Below, piece by piece: positions 54,712 to 63,585 of a stretch of 64,000 nucleotides of DNA. A model generated the notes under the pieces. The model was not told the DNA's origin. It worked only from the letters and a program-made list of their open reading frames with translations, and searched no databases. The translations under genes were made by a program, and so were the position numbers. Numbering within the stretch: position 1 is the stretch's first letter; the number at the start of each line of letters is the position of its first letter. Location: assembly GCA_038211735.1 (NCBI GenBank), contig JBBQVK010000001.1:62001-126000 (forward strand), in the 5' to 3' direction. The DNA is from JBBQVK01 sp038211735. Its GTDB lineage: Bacteria; Patescibacteriota; Gracilibacteria; Absconditabacterales; Absconditicoccaceae.

Positions 54712-55317
54712 ATGACATTCGAACTCCCAGAACTCCCATACACATTTGACGCATTAGAGCCGTATATCGATGCAAAAACTATGGAAATTCACTATAGCAA
54801 ACATCACGCAGCCTATACAACCAATCTCAATGCTGCACTCGAATGACTTATGCCAGAACATCAAACCATCGAGTACGTTTTGACACACTTAGACGAAATT
54901 CCAGAAGATAAACGTAAAAAAGTGAACGACAACGGGGGAGGATATCTCAACCACAGTCTTTTCTGGAAAATGATGACTCCAAATGGTGGAGGACATCCAA
55001 GTGGAACGATCTCTACAGCAATCGACGAGATGTTTGGAAGTTTTGATTCCTTCAAAGAAAAATTTACACAAAATGCGATGGAAACGTTTGGGAGCGGACG
55101 GACACGATTATGCAAAGATAAAGACGACAAGTTAGTCATCTTGAAAACACCTTTCCAAAATAATCCTATTACGCAAGGCAATACCCCTGTTTTAGGCATC
55201 GACCTTCGAGAACATGCATACTATCTCAAGCATCAAAACCGCAAAGCAGAATATATTATTGATCGATGGAATATCATAAATCGAGAACAGATAGAAGATC
55301 GATACGCAGCCAAATAA
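54712..55317 (+). CDS. sodB: Fe/Mn superoxide dismutase
   Basis: A 201-residue SOD with all four metal ligands: His in IHYSKHHAAY, His in YLNHSLFWK, and Asp and His in GIDL-x-EHAYYL. It removes superoxide. Five CGA/CGG codons lie at positions that are Trp in the family: GSG-x-T-x-L (CGG 55099, CGA 55105), DL-x-EHAYYL (55207), D-x-WNIIN (55264; aromatic in relatives) and IIN-x-E (55282). One UGA (ALEG-L). Fe versus Mn preference is not decided. A terminator follows. Confidence 0.95.
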
Positions 55318-55335
55318 ACATTTTCTAAGCAAGAG

Positions 55336-55368
55336 AAAACCCCGAGAGAATCACGGGGTTTTTCTTTT
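55336..55368 (+). terminator. rho-independent terminator of sodB
   Basis: AAAACCCCG and CGGGGTTTT enclose a nine-base loop and are followed by T-rich sequence. Confidence 0.85.
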
Positions 55369-55376
55369 TGCGGCTT

Positions 55377-55868
55377 TTAAGCTAAAACGTTTTGTTTTTG
55401 TTTAGCTGAATTGCCTTGCTGTCTGCTTCTTTGCTTCTTCTCTGTCTGCTGCGAAAGTTTAGCTTCCATTGAATGAGTAGTTTGCGGGACAACAAGAAGT
55501 CGTTCACGAGGAATAAGTTTCCCAGTTTCACGACAAACCCCATAGACTCCGTTCTTAATCCGAAGTAGAGCGTTCTGATAAGCAGTCTGTAATTTAGATT
55601 GCATTTCAAGAAAACGTTTTACTACTTCCTGATCGGTGTTTAATGACGCATTGTCGACCCAGTCTGGGCTATTGTTACCAATAGTTATATCCTCCAGCTG
55701 ATTTTTTGAAGTTGTAATTGCATCATTAACTTGCAATAACTTCTTCTCTATTACTGCCTTGAACTCGACGAGTTCATATTCGGAATAGCGTGTTTTAGCT
55801 ACTGTTGCAGGTAGGTCAGACCTTTTAACGAGGTTGCCTTTTTTGGGATTTGTTTTTGTTTTACTCAT
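55377..55868 (-). CDS. DksA/TraR-family protein with degenerate zinc finger
   Basis: A 163-residue protein with the DksA layout: a basic N-terminus, a long coiled-coil hairpin (ELVEFKAVIEKKLLQVNDAI ... VVKRFLEMQSKLQTAYQNAL), then IKNGVYGVCRETGKLIPRERL. DksA binds the secondary channel of RNA polymerase and works with ppGpp. Only one of the four zinc cysteines remains (VCRETGK), while the GxIPxxRL motif is kept. The tail is Gln/Lys-rich. A helix-tip Asp pair as in E. coli DksA is not evident. No UGA in the gene. Confidence 0.8.
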   Translation of the reverse strand: MSKTKTNPKKGNLVKRSDLPATVAKTRYSEYELVEFKAVIEKKLLQVNDAITTSKNQLEDITIGNNSPDWVDNASLNTDQEVVKRFLEMQSKLQTAYQNALLRIKNGVYGVCRETGKLIPRERLLVVPQTTHSMEAKLSQQTEKKQRSRQQGNSAKQKQNVLA

Positions 55869-55996
55869 ACTTAAGTTAAGTTTGGTTGTTTGTTTAGAAA
55901 TTTATTGACTCGTACAAGGTAGAAATTGCAGACACTTTTGCAAGACTAAATTCATAGGATGTCACTATTAGAAAATAGAAAAATACAGTACGAAAA

Positions 55997-56022
55997 AAGC
56001 GCGATGTAAAACACCGCGCTTT
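55997..56022 (-). terminator. terminator of the small acidic-protein gene
   Basis: AAAGCGCG and CGCGCTTT pair around an 11-base loop; on the minus strand T residues follow. Confidence 0.75.
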
Positions 56023-56042
56023 CCAATCAGAGAACACCCTGA

Positions 56043-56288
56043 TTAATCCTGTAAATCATCGTCCATCTCAGTGGGCGGAGTTTTTGTTTTTGGTGCTGGA
56101 TCATCTCCATCACCATCTCCATCGTCTCCTATCCCAGTGGTTGGGAAGCGATGCTTCCTATTTGTACTATTTGTAAAATTCGCTGCTCCTGCATAAGCAG
56201 GATTCCCGGCTCTTTGTTTGTCGTAGTTGTCGAACATTTCTTTGTATTTTCGTGAATTTTTTAGTGACGGAACACCTATACAGATCAT
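56043..56288 (-). CDS. small protein with acidic tail, unknown
   Basis: An 81-residue protein: a basic N-terminal half (LKNSRKYKEMFDNYDKQRAG) and a tail of Asp/Gly and Pro/Thr (DDGDGDGDDPAPKTKT). No domain is recognised. A terminator directly downstream supports its being a real transcription unit. Confidence 0.5.
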   Translation of the reverse strand: MICIGVPSLKNSRKYKEMFDNYDKQRAGNPAYAGAANFTNSTNRKHRFPTTGIGDDGDGDGDDPAPKTKTPPTEMDDDLQD

Positions 56289-56383
56289 GCGAAAGAATAC
56301 AAGATCATCTTAAACCTAGGCAATAGTTGACATTTCATAAATAGTATAAAATAAGTAAAAAACGCTTGCAATTGCCACATAAT

Positions 56384-56420
56384 GGACTATAGAGGAGTTC
56401 AATAGTCCACAAAGGTGGAC
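56384..56420 (+). promoter_or_regulatory. two mutually exclusive hairpins in the leader of the gene at 56470
   Basis: GGACTAT (56384) pairs with ATAGTCC (56402-56408). GTCCAC (56405-56410), sharing four bases with it, pairs with GTGGAC (56415-56420). Only one can form at a time, as in attenuators and riboswitch expression platforms. Confidence 0.45.
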
Positions 56421-56469
56421 ACAAAAGATCATTAAAATTTTCATTAACCAAACAAAATGACTATGAGTT

Positions 56470-56928
56470 ATGTGCATTAAAACAACCTTCCTCCAGCAGG
56501 TTCTTCATCCTGTTAATGCCTTAAAAAATGGACAGATCAATTCACGGCAATTTAGTAAAAAGGTAGCTAAAGCGCCAATGATGCTTGCAAGTGAGCTTGA
56601 GAAAAACGAATTTTCAAGCAAGGACGTTAGCTTCATCCTCGATGGAGCCACCAACCTATCCTTATCTGAAAAAAGTGATCCGCCTCAAGACGCGTCAACA
56701 ATGAAGTTGCTCAAGAAATTTGCAAAAAGAATTGTTACTCCGGTATCAACCTATGCACTGAGTCATTTAACTACCGACTCAGTGAGCAACAAACAAAAAA
56801 AGGAGCTTTCACGCAAGATTGAATCTATATTACGTAGGGATAAATCTTGCACAGAACTGTCTCAATTACATCAAGCGGCATCACAGCTCAACAGAGCCAC
56901 GAGACCCGATAATTTATTGAAGCAGTAA
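56470..56928 (+). CDS. hypothetical helical protein
   Basis: A 152-residue soluble, basic, helix-rich protein (MCIKTTFLQQVLHPVNALKN...). I know no family. It has no UGA codon; glycine occurs only twice. It has an unusual leader with alternative hairpins and is followed by three stem-loops, so its mRNA is unusually structured at both ends. Confidence 0.6.
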   Translation: MCIKTTFLQQVLHPVNALKNGQINSRQFSKKVAKAPMMLASELEKNEFSSKDVSFILDGATNLSLSEKSDPPQDASTMKLLKKFAKRIVTPVSTYALSHLTTDSVSNKQKKELSRKIESILRRDKSCTELSQLHQAASQLNRATRPDNLLKQ

Positions 56929-56929
56929 A

Positions 56930-57006
56930 GAGCAAGCAAGCTCTCACCCGGGCTGAACCGAAAGGTTCACAAAGGCCATCTCCTGATTTCAGGCGATGGT
57001 TTTTTT
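56930..57006 (+). terminator. three consecutive stem-loops ending in a terminator
   Basis: AGAGC/GCTCT (from about 56930), GAACC-GAAA-GGTTC with a GNRA loop (56955-56968), and CCATC-CCTG/CAGG-GATGG with a T run (56976-57006). The last is a rho-independent terminator; the first two may be part of a small RNA or a stabilising 3' structure. Confidence 0.7.
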
Positions 57007-57053
57007 ATGTTCTTTTTTCATTTTTCATTGCATCACTACAATCTATCACTACG

Positions 57054-58049
57054 ATGCAACAACTCTATTTTTCATTACACATGGTCGATATAGCAGTTCA
57101 GTTAGCTGAGCAGATACAAACATTTATTACAACCAATCCAACAGGAGTGGTAATTTTGTGGTGAGCTACAGCTACAGGTAAAAGCGCCTTGTCTATAGAG
57201 ATCGCACAACAGCTTCCTGTAGAAATAATTTCTGCAGATAGTAGACAAGTATACAAGGGCATGGATATTGGTACTGCAAAAGTTTCACGTGAAGCAAGAG
57301 AGCAGGTACCACATCATCTCATCGATATTGTCACTCCTGATCAAGTATACACTGCAGGTCAGTGGAAAAAAGATGCGACAGCATGTATTGAACAGATTCA
57401 AGCTAGAGGAAACATTCCATTGATCGTAGGCGGCACAGGACTCTATATCGATATGATCTACAAAAATTTCAATATGCCCGATGTGTCGGCGCAAGAAAGT
57501 CGGAGAGAGGAGATGATGCAAAAAGAAACTGCTCAGCCCGGGTATTTATTTGAGCAATTAAAAATAGTCGATCCAGAAGAAGCTATGAAACATCATCCCA
57601 ATAGTGTGAGATATGTTTTGAGAGCATTGGAAATACAACACGTAACGTGAAAGAAAAAATCAGAGTTAGCTCAAGAACAACCGGTAGAGCGACCATTGCT
57701 GATGATCGGTCTTCGAAGGTCCAAAGAAGAGACCAATAGTATGATAAACAAAAGAGTCAAAGAGATGTTTGCAAGAGGGTTGATAGAAGAAGTGCAATGA
57801 CTGCTTACTGCGTGATACACCTGATCAATGCCAGCGATGGAAAGTATTGGCTACCAAGAAATCATAGCCTATCTAGCAGGTGAGTACGACCTAGAAAAAA
57901 CTATCGAACTTCTCAAAAGAAACTCGCATCGCTACGCAAAAAGGCAGAGGAGTCGATTCCGTAGATATATTGCAGAGGGGAAGGTTAAGCCGAAAGAGAA
58001 TACAACCTATAAGGTCTATGAATTATCAGACAATCAAGGCTGAGAGTAG
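57054..58049 (+). CDS. miaA: tRNA dimethylallyltransferase
   Basis: A 331-residue MiaA, which adds a dimethylallyl group to A37 of tRNAs reading U-starting codons. The P-loop is GATATGKSALS, followed by ISADSRQVYKGMDIGTAK, PHHLID, VGGTGLY and SVRYVLRALEI. UGA codons supply many glycines (VTG-K; QG-LLTAG-YTG-SMPAMESIGYQE). Near the C-terminus KRQRS-x-FRR has CGA (57954-57956) at the Trp of the family's QxxWFR. The start may be ATG 57081. It ends with a strong hairpin. Confidence 0.95.
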
Positions 58050-58064
58050 AAATTTCAGGTTTTG

Positions 58065-58098
58065 AAAAGGACAAACGGAAACCGTTTGTCCTTTTTCA
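58065..58098. terminator. bidirectional terminator
   Basis: AAAAGGACAAACGG and CCGTTTGTCCTTTT form a 14-bp perfect stem around AAA, between the converging miaA and helical-repeat genes. Confidence 0.9.
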
Positions 58099-58121
58099 CT
58101 TTAGCATGTCTCGGTAGAAAC

Positions 58122-59327
58122 TTACGCCTCCACAAGCTCGTTCAAGATTTCAGCTTGTTCGGTTTTCCCTATACTTGCGTATACTTCTGACATTTTTCGG
58201 AAGTTCCCTTCCTTTTCGTAGAGTTGTATTAACTCTTCCTGAAAAAGTGAAGGATCATTCCACATGTCAATTGCATCTTTTATCGTCAAATACCCTTGTG
58301 ACGGATTGCAGTGAAGAAACTCAAAGCTCAGCTGTTTCGCAGTCCATAAAAGAGATCGCTCTCTATCTCTTACCTGGAAGTACAGATCCGCCATTTCTTT
58401 ATACAGATCTCTGTTTTCAGATGCTTTGAGCTTTTCCGCACTGTATATCTCACAGTTCTCAAGCAAAACTGCAAGAAGATCATTCTCATTCATCTGATAA
58501 AGCACACATGCCAGATCATGATAGAAACGGACACTACTAATTTTCTCACACTTCAAAGCCAGTGTATAATCTCTTGCTGCCCAATTTAGTTGCTTGAGAT
58601 AATGATTGTTAGTATCCAACTGACTCTCATCAAGGTACTTAGACACTTCATAGAACAGCTGTGTATGCTGTTCTGAAAAGAAGTCGAACCCTTTCAAGTA
58701 AATTACATGCGCTGCTTGAGGTAACATATCAGCAACATGTTCCTTTGCAAGTTTCCATGCCTCATTATATTGGTATGGGTCTTTACCGTGGACAAAATAA
58801 TGGGTTGCAGCTTCTCGGTACATATCGAGCTCAATGTAGTTATCAAACCCATGCGATAAATGTTTGCTTTTAAGTGCCTTCGGTTGAATTTTTTCCAATA
58901 AAGGTCTTATTCTTGAAGATTGTGGATCTGCTACTTTCAGGAACTCCACAGCATTAAGCAATGGATACAATGTTCCTTCTGCCTCCAATTTATCGACATA
59001 GTAGTCGATCAGCTTTGGCTGTTTAAGATTATCCAACCACTGACGGACACATGCGGAGTATTCTGCTATCATTATTGGATGGTCAATATACTCTTTCCCA
59101 AGTTCTACGATTTTTTCTGCATTGCCTGTGGCATGTTCTGCTGCAATCTCCTGTTCCAATAATTTTGAGTAAGGATAGCCCACTGGATCCAGGATTTCTT
59201 TTAACAGTATGAAGGCGTTTCTATTTCCTTCAGAGTATTGTTTCAGCAAAAACTTTTCTTTTGCCTGCGAGGAAGTCATTACATCGATGTAACGTTTAAG
59301 TTCTTCTTTTGTTAAGTCATTTTTCAT
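58122..59327 (-). CDS. helical-repeat (TPR-like) protein of unknown function
   Basis: A 401-residue soluble protein made of helix pairs with TPR/SEL1-like spacing (for example NFRKMSEVYASIGKTEQAEI, EWALLWTAKQLSF-like segments). No catalytic motif is seen. It has no UGA in 401 codons although it has about a dozen glycines, which is unusual here. CGA codons sit at YREAA and NFRKM, where either Trp or Arg would fit a TPR. Possibly a cytoplasmic scaffold. Confidence 0.7.
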   Translation of the reverse strand: MKNDLTKEELKRYIDVMTSSQAKEKFLLKQYSEGNRNAFILLKEILDPVGYPYSKLLEQEIAAEHATGNAEKIVELGKEYIDHPIMIAEYSACVRQWLDNLKQPKLIDYYVDKLEAEGTLYPLLNAVEFLKVADPQSSRIRPLLEKIQPKALKSKHLSHGFDNYIELDMYREAATHYFVHGKDPYQYNEAWKLAKEHVADMLPQAAHVIYLKGFDFFSEQHTQLFYEVSKYLDESQLDTNNHYLKQLNWAARDYTLALKCEKISSVRFYHDLACVLYQMNENDLLAVLLENCEIYSAEKLKASENRDLYKEMADLYFQVRDRERSLLWTAKQLSFEFLHCNPSQGYLTIKDAIDMWNDPSLFQEELIQLYEKEGNFRKMSEVYASIGKTEQAEILNELVEA

Positions 59328-59444
59328 AATTTATTTTTTTTAGGTTATGATGAATTTTAATGTCCATTGATAGATATTGACAAATATATCAAAGCACTTA
59401 TAAAATACAAGTCGTTTTTATCTTATGTAATTTTATATATAAAA

Positions 59445-59473
59445 AAAGAAGGGTAGTGAGACAACCCTTCTTT
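59445..59473 (-). terminator. hairpin with T run on the minus strand, no obvious gene upstream
   Basis: AAAGAAGGGT and ACCCTTCTTT form a 10-bp stem; the minus strand continues with seven T. The only sequence that could feed it is the 140-base gap up to 59613, which holds no gene I can support. Confidence 0.6.
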
Positions 59474-59612
59474 ATAAGAAAAATTATAAGATTATTTTAT
59501 TACTTTTAATAATAATAATCCCAACCTGACTTACACCATACCTTTTCTTCCTTGCATTAAAAGTCAATTTTTACTATATTGGTAGCAGAGCTTTAACTAG
59601 TTACTCAATTAC

Positions 59613-59807
59613 ATGGTAGACCCTCAGATCATAGCACCTAGAAATCCACACCAACCTGAACGAAAAGAGTATGCCATATTAATCTTAGGGGTAATAGCCC
59701 TTATTGCAGGGTTAGTTTTGTTAGCTCAATTCGCAGTAGGCATTATCTTACTACTGCTAGGCGTAACAGCTGTAAATCGATATCTAAAGAATCATCATAG
59801 AAAATAA
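59613..59807 (+). CDS. small two-helix membrane protein
   Basis: A 64-residue protein with a hydrophilic 18-residue N-terminus and two hydrophobic helices (YAILILGVIALIAGLVLLA and FAVGIILLLLGVTAV), ending in a basic RYLKNHHRK. There is no recognised family. It lies just before dnaG, with a plausible TATATT -10 box shortly upstream. Confidence 0.55.
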   Translation: MVDPQIIAPRNPHQPERKEYAILILGVIALIAGLVLLAQFAVGIILLLLGVTAVNRYLKNHHRK

Positions 59808-59865
59808 GCCAAAAATGTGAGTTTTCGCTTATTGCTATCGATTCTTACTTCAATAGACTAAATGC

Positions 59866-61581
59866 ATGACCTTACGTGATGATATTCTCGCTCAGACAGA
59901 CATTGTTGACCTTGTTTCGCGCTATGTACAGCTCAAGAAAGTAGGAAAAAATCGAGCAGGGTTATGTCCGTTTCACAGAGAAAAAACACCTTCTTTTACT
60001 GTCGCTGAAGATAAACAGATCTTCAAATGTTTTGGGTGTGGAAAATGAGGTAACGCGGTTACGTTTCATATGGAGATCGAGAAAATTGATTACCGAGATT
60101 CGATCAAGTTGCTCGCAAAAGATGCAAACATAGACATCACCAAATACCAAAAAGATCCAGTCGAGATGACCAAGCAGCAAGAGTGAAGAGAAAAAATTAA
60201 ACTCCTAAATAAACGTGCACAACAATGGTTTCAAGAACAGTTCACCCCATCTACAAAAGCATGGTCGTATATCCACGAATCTAGAAAGTTGACTGATGAG
60301 ACGATAGCTACTTTTGGCATCTGATACGCTCCTGATAGTCATTATGGCATACTTACTGCCCTCAAAGAGAAGGGATTTAGTAGTGATGACGCTATCCAAG
60401 CAGGCCTTGCAAAAAAAGGAACGAGCGGAGATGCGTACGCATTTTTTAGACAGAGAGTTACCTTTCCAATTCTTGACCATATCGGAAATGTTGTAGGATT
60501 TGGAGCTAGAGCATTAGACGCTGACCAAACGCCTAAATATTTAAATACGACCGAGACACCATTGTACGACAAATCTAGCGTGCTATTTGGTCTGGATAAA
60601 GCAAAACAACATCTACAAGATTTCTGAACGTTAATTGTGGTTGAATGATATATGGATGTAATAGCGTTGTATCAGTATGGACTACCTGTCGGTATTGCAA
60701 CATGTGGGACCGCACTTACAATCCAACATACCAAGCTGATAAAAAGACATAGCGATAAAGTGATCTTTGCGTTCGATAACGATAGTGCTGGGTTTGATGC
60801 GGTTGTAAGAGGCCTAAAGGTCGCTTACCAACAAGACCTTTTTCCTAAAGTATTTCAATTTCCTACGGAATTCAAAGATGTAGATGAGTACCTTACTAAT
60901 TCACCACATCCTGTTACCAAGCAAATACTGAACGAGCAAAGTATCGATGGATTTACGTTTGTGTTACGCAAATTAGACGGGCAGTACGATATAGAAAATC
61001 CGGTCGAAAGGAAAAAAGTACTTACGACTTGCTTTGAACTCCTAGCACAAATTGAAGACTACACAATTTTAGTCTTATATCTCGATCAGGTAGCAAAGTT
61101 GTTCCAAACAAATACCGATGCACTACTCACTCAGTTAAAATGATTTCTCAAAACCCAACGCACCATTTCACACGTCGCTAAAGAGGACGAACCCCAAAAA
61201 GGAATCGATAATAAGTACTTACTTGCTTCATTATACTATCAAGACTTTCTCAGTAAGTCTTGAATAGATAGCGCAAAGCTCCAAGAGTACCTCACTTGTA
61301 TCTCCGATTTTAGTGATCATTATCCAAGTTCTTTAGTCGCTCAAGTAACGGGTACAACACCGGTAGAAGTGGACGAACAGCAACGTCTGCTGGAAGCACA
61401 ATTGCGGCGAGAACAACAGATAAGCAAGCTAACTCCTGATAAAAAAGCCCTAGCAATTATTGGATTTCTCCAGACACAATTACATATTTTAGAAAAGGTA
61501 ATTATAAAGTCTAAGACTCTTTCCCATGATGAAAAACAACAAATTGTAGCTCAAGTAAAAAAACTCAAAAGTAATTCATAA
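59866..61581 (+). CDS. dnaG: DNA primase
   Basis: A 571-residue DnaG that makes RNA primers for replication. The CHC2 zinc finger is GLCPFHREKTPSF...FKCFGCGKGG; the catalytic core has YLNTTETPLYDKSSVLFGLD; the TOPRIM domain has VVEGYMDVIAL (Glu), then IFAFDNDSAGFDA (the two Asp). The C-terminal helical part is divergent. UGA codons supply the zinc-finger Gly (GKG-GN) and the TOPRIM VEG. CGA in GKN-x-AGLCPFH is at an aromatic position in relatives. The gene follows the small membrane protein. Confidence 0.95.
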
Positions 61582-61675
61582 GCTATTCACTTGGAAAACT
61601 TTAAAAAAAGGGTAGAGTGCATTTGTCCGTTTTTATGCTTATAGAGCATATTTTATATCTCAGTATAATATTCTA

Positions 61676-62185
61676 ATGCAACAAAAACTTGATGAACATC
61701 TCAACAAGATCGCCTCACACGGATTTGTCGAGAAAGTAGTAAACAATAGTGTGATAAAGAGTATTTTAACTAGTAGTAGTTTTGAATCAGTAAACAAAAG
61801 TGTGGGACCACACATGCCGACTATTACGACAGTATTGGGAGTACTAGCAATCATCTCAGGTATTCTGTGAGCATTATGAATCTTAGCAATGTTATGAACA
61901 TTGTTCGGAGGACTTTTTGCAGGCAGTTTTTTTGTTATTTTTTTGGTGAGTCTTATCGGCGTATGCTTTACGCTTATCGAAGGCTATGGACTGTTTGCTA
62001 AAAAGAAACGATTCCCAGCGGTAATGATTATCGCATTTGCTTGGGGTATTATATCAATTATCTTCCAAGAACTATTTCGAGGTGGGATAGTGGGATATCG
62101 TACTGGTAACTATGTACTCATGCTAGTTATCTCATTTATCGTGCTGTTATTTGTACTAAAAAATAGAGATATATTTGTAAAATAA
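61676..62185 (+). CDS. multi-pass membrane protein of unknown function
   Basis: A 169-residue protein with a soluble 45-residue start and about four hydrophobic segments (VLGVLAIISGILGALGILAM, FFVIFLVSLIGVCFTLIEGY, VMIIAFAWGIISII, VLMLVISFIVLLFVL). Three UGA codons are glycines of the first helix. No family is recognised; it is closed by a terminator. Confidence 0.7.
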
Positions 62186-62207
62186 GCATCAGGTCAAGGA
62201 TTACATC

Positions 62208-62242
62208 AAACAGGTATCTCCAGCAGGAGAGCCTGTTTTTTT
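62208..62242 (+). terminator. rho-independent terminator
   Basis: AACAGG..TCTCC pairs with GGAGA..CCTGTT around AGCA and runs into T residues. Confidence 0.8.
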
Positions 62243-62363
62243 ATATCTATAGAATATTTATAAATTTTGTCAACTAAGATCTTCTCAGAATATAACTGAA
62301 TTTTGTTATTTATCCCAGATAGTCTACAATTACTGTACTCTATTTCCTAAGACGGTGTTGGTT

Positions 62364-63059
62364 ATGTCATTGATAAGTATCCAGGGTTTGACCTGGCGTT
62401 ATCCCAAAACAAATACCCCTGTGTTTGAAGATTTAGAGTGTACTATAGAACCTCATGATTTTTGTTTTATTGTCGGGCGCAGCGGTGTAGGTAAAACTAC
62501 CTTGGTGAAATTTCTCATTAGGCAGTTACAACCACCCAAGAAGATGATCTTCCATGCGCAAGAAGATATTGCAAGATTTACGAGCAATGAAGTACAAACC
62601 TACAGAAGAAAAATCGGTGTCATCTATCAAGACTTCAAACTCATCGAACGGAAAACGGTCGCACAGAATGTCGCGTATCCACTTGAGATTGTAGGGGCTT
62701 CAAAAGAACTGATCGATGACAAAGTAAATCACGTCCTTACACTAGTAGGATTACAATCGAAAATAGAGACCAATGTTACGTATTTAAGTGGAGGAGAAAA
62801 ACAAAGAGTTGCTATTGCGAGAGCATTGATCAATAGTCCAGAGTTTATCATCGCTGATGAACCAACTGGTAATCTTGACCAAGAAGCCGCACTAAAGGTA
62901 GCGGATACGTTGATAGAGCTCAATAAGGCAGGTCATACAATTATCTTTATTACCCATAATCTCCAACTCATCGAATACGTTCGCACAAAACACCATATAA
63001 AGATGATGGAGTTAACACCGACGAGTATGGAAACACATGGAGGAAAAGATAGCGAATAA
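62364..63059 (+). CDS. ftsE: FtsE-like cell-division ABC transporter ATPase
   Basis: A 231-residue ATPase with Walker A GRSGVGKTT, Q-loop IGVIYQDFKLIERKTVAQNV, signature LSGGEKQR, Walker B FIIADEPTGNLD and switch ITHN. The QDFKL region is characteristic of FtsE, which with FtsX links septum formation to peptidoglycan hydrolysis. No ftsX gene follows; the next gene is unrelated, which weakens the assignment to FtsE proper. ATG 62364 is chosen over an upstream GTG. No UGA is in frame, though several GGN glycines are. Confidence 0.8.
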   Translation: MSLISIQGLTWRYPKTNTPVFEDLECTIEPHDFCFIVGRSGVGKTTLVKFLIRQLQPPKKMIFHAQEDIARFTSNEVQTYRRKIGVIYQDFKLIERKTVAQNVAYPLEIVGASKELIDDKVNHVLTLVGLQSKIETNVTYLSGGEKQRVAIARALINSPEFIIADEPTGNLDQEAALKVADTLIELNKAGHTIIFITHNLQLIEYVRTKHHIKMMELTPTSMETHGGKDSE

Positions 63060-63094
63060 TCAAAGTATGCTTTATACAAAAACAAAATATTATT

Positions 63095-63532
63095 ATGACC
63101 GAGAGAGCACTGGCTAACAAGCTACGTTTACAAATCATCGAACAGATAGCGAAAGTTGATCTGCCGTGATTTTTGTTTGAAGAGATTGATCAAAGTCTAG
63201 TCGAATTAAACTATTACAAGCTCTCTAACTTGTACAATAATCTTACTACGTACTCACTCTACTTGGAAGAGATCCAAGCTACCTACACTGATTTTCTTAA
63301 ACAGCACAATCCTATTATGAGAGGGGGGAAATTGCCGTTAGCCAGCTATGAACCCTACATTACTGATGATCTGTATATGGCAAACTATCAATTGTATTTC
63401 AATGCTCGCGAACTTTTGAAGATAAAGAGTTTGTTTAGTGTAAGTTGTATTTTGCGTATGAAAGAGTTTATCAATAGAAGAATTTTACAAAAGAAAGAGT
63501 TACACGCAAAGAGTATTACTACCAAAAAGTAA
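63095..63532 (+). CDS. hypothetical protein
   Basis: A 145-residue soluble helical protein (ERALANKLRLQIIEQIAKVDLP...), Tyr/Leu-rich with a basic C-terminus. One UGA near residue 27. It is 35 bases after ftsE and may be co-transcribed. No domain is recognised. Confidence 0.6.
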
Positions 63533-63585
63533 TCGATACTTTTACCCTACTATTACTGTGGGGCTAGTTACTTATTTTTTCCAAC

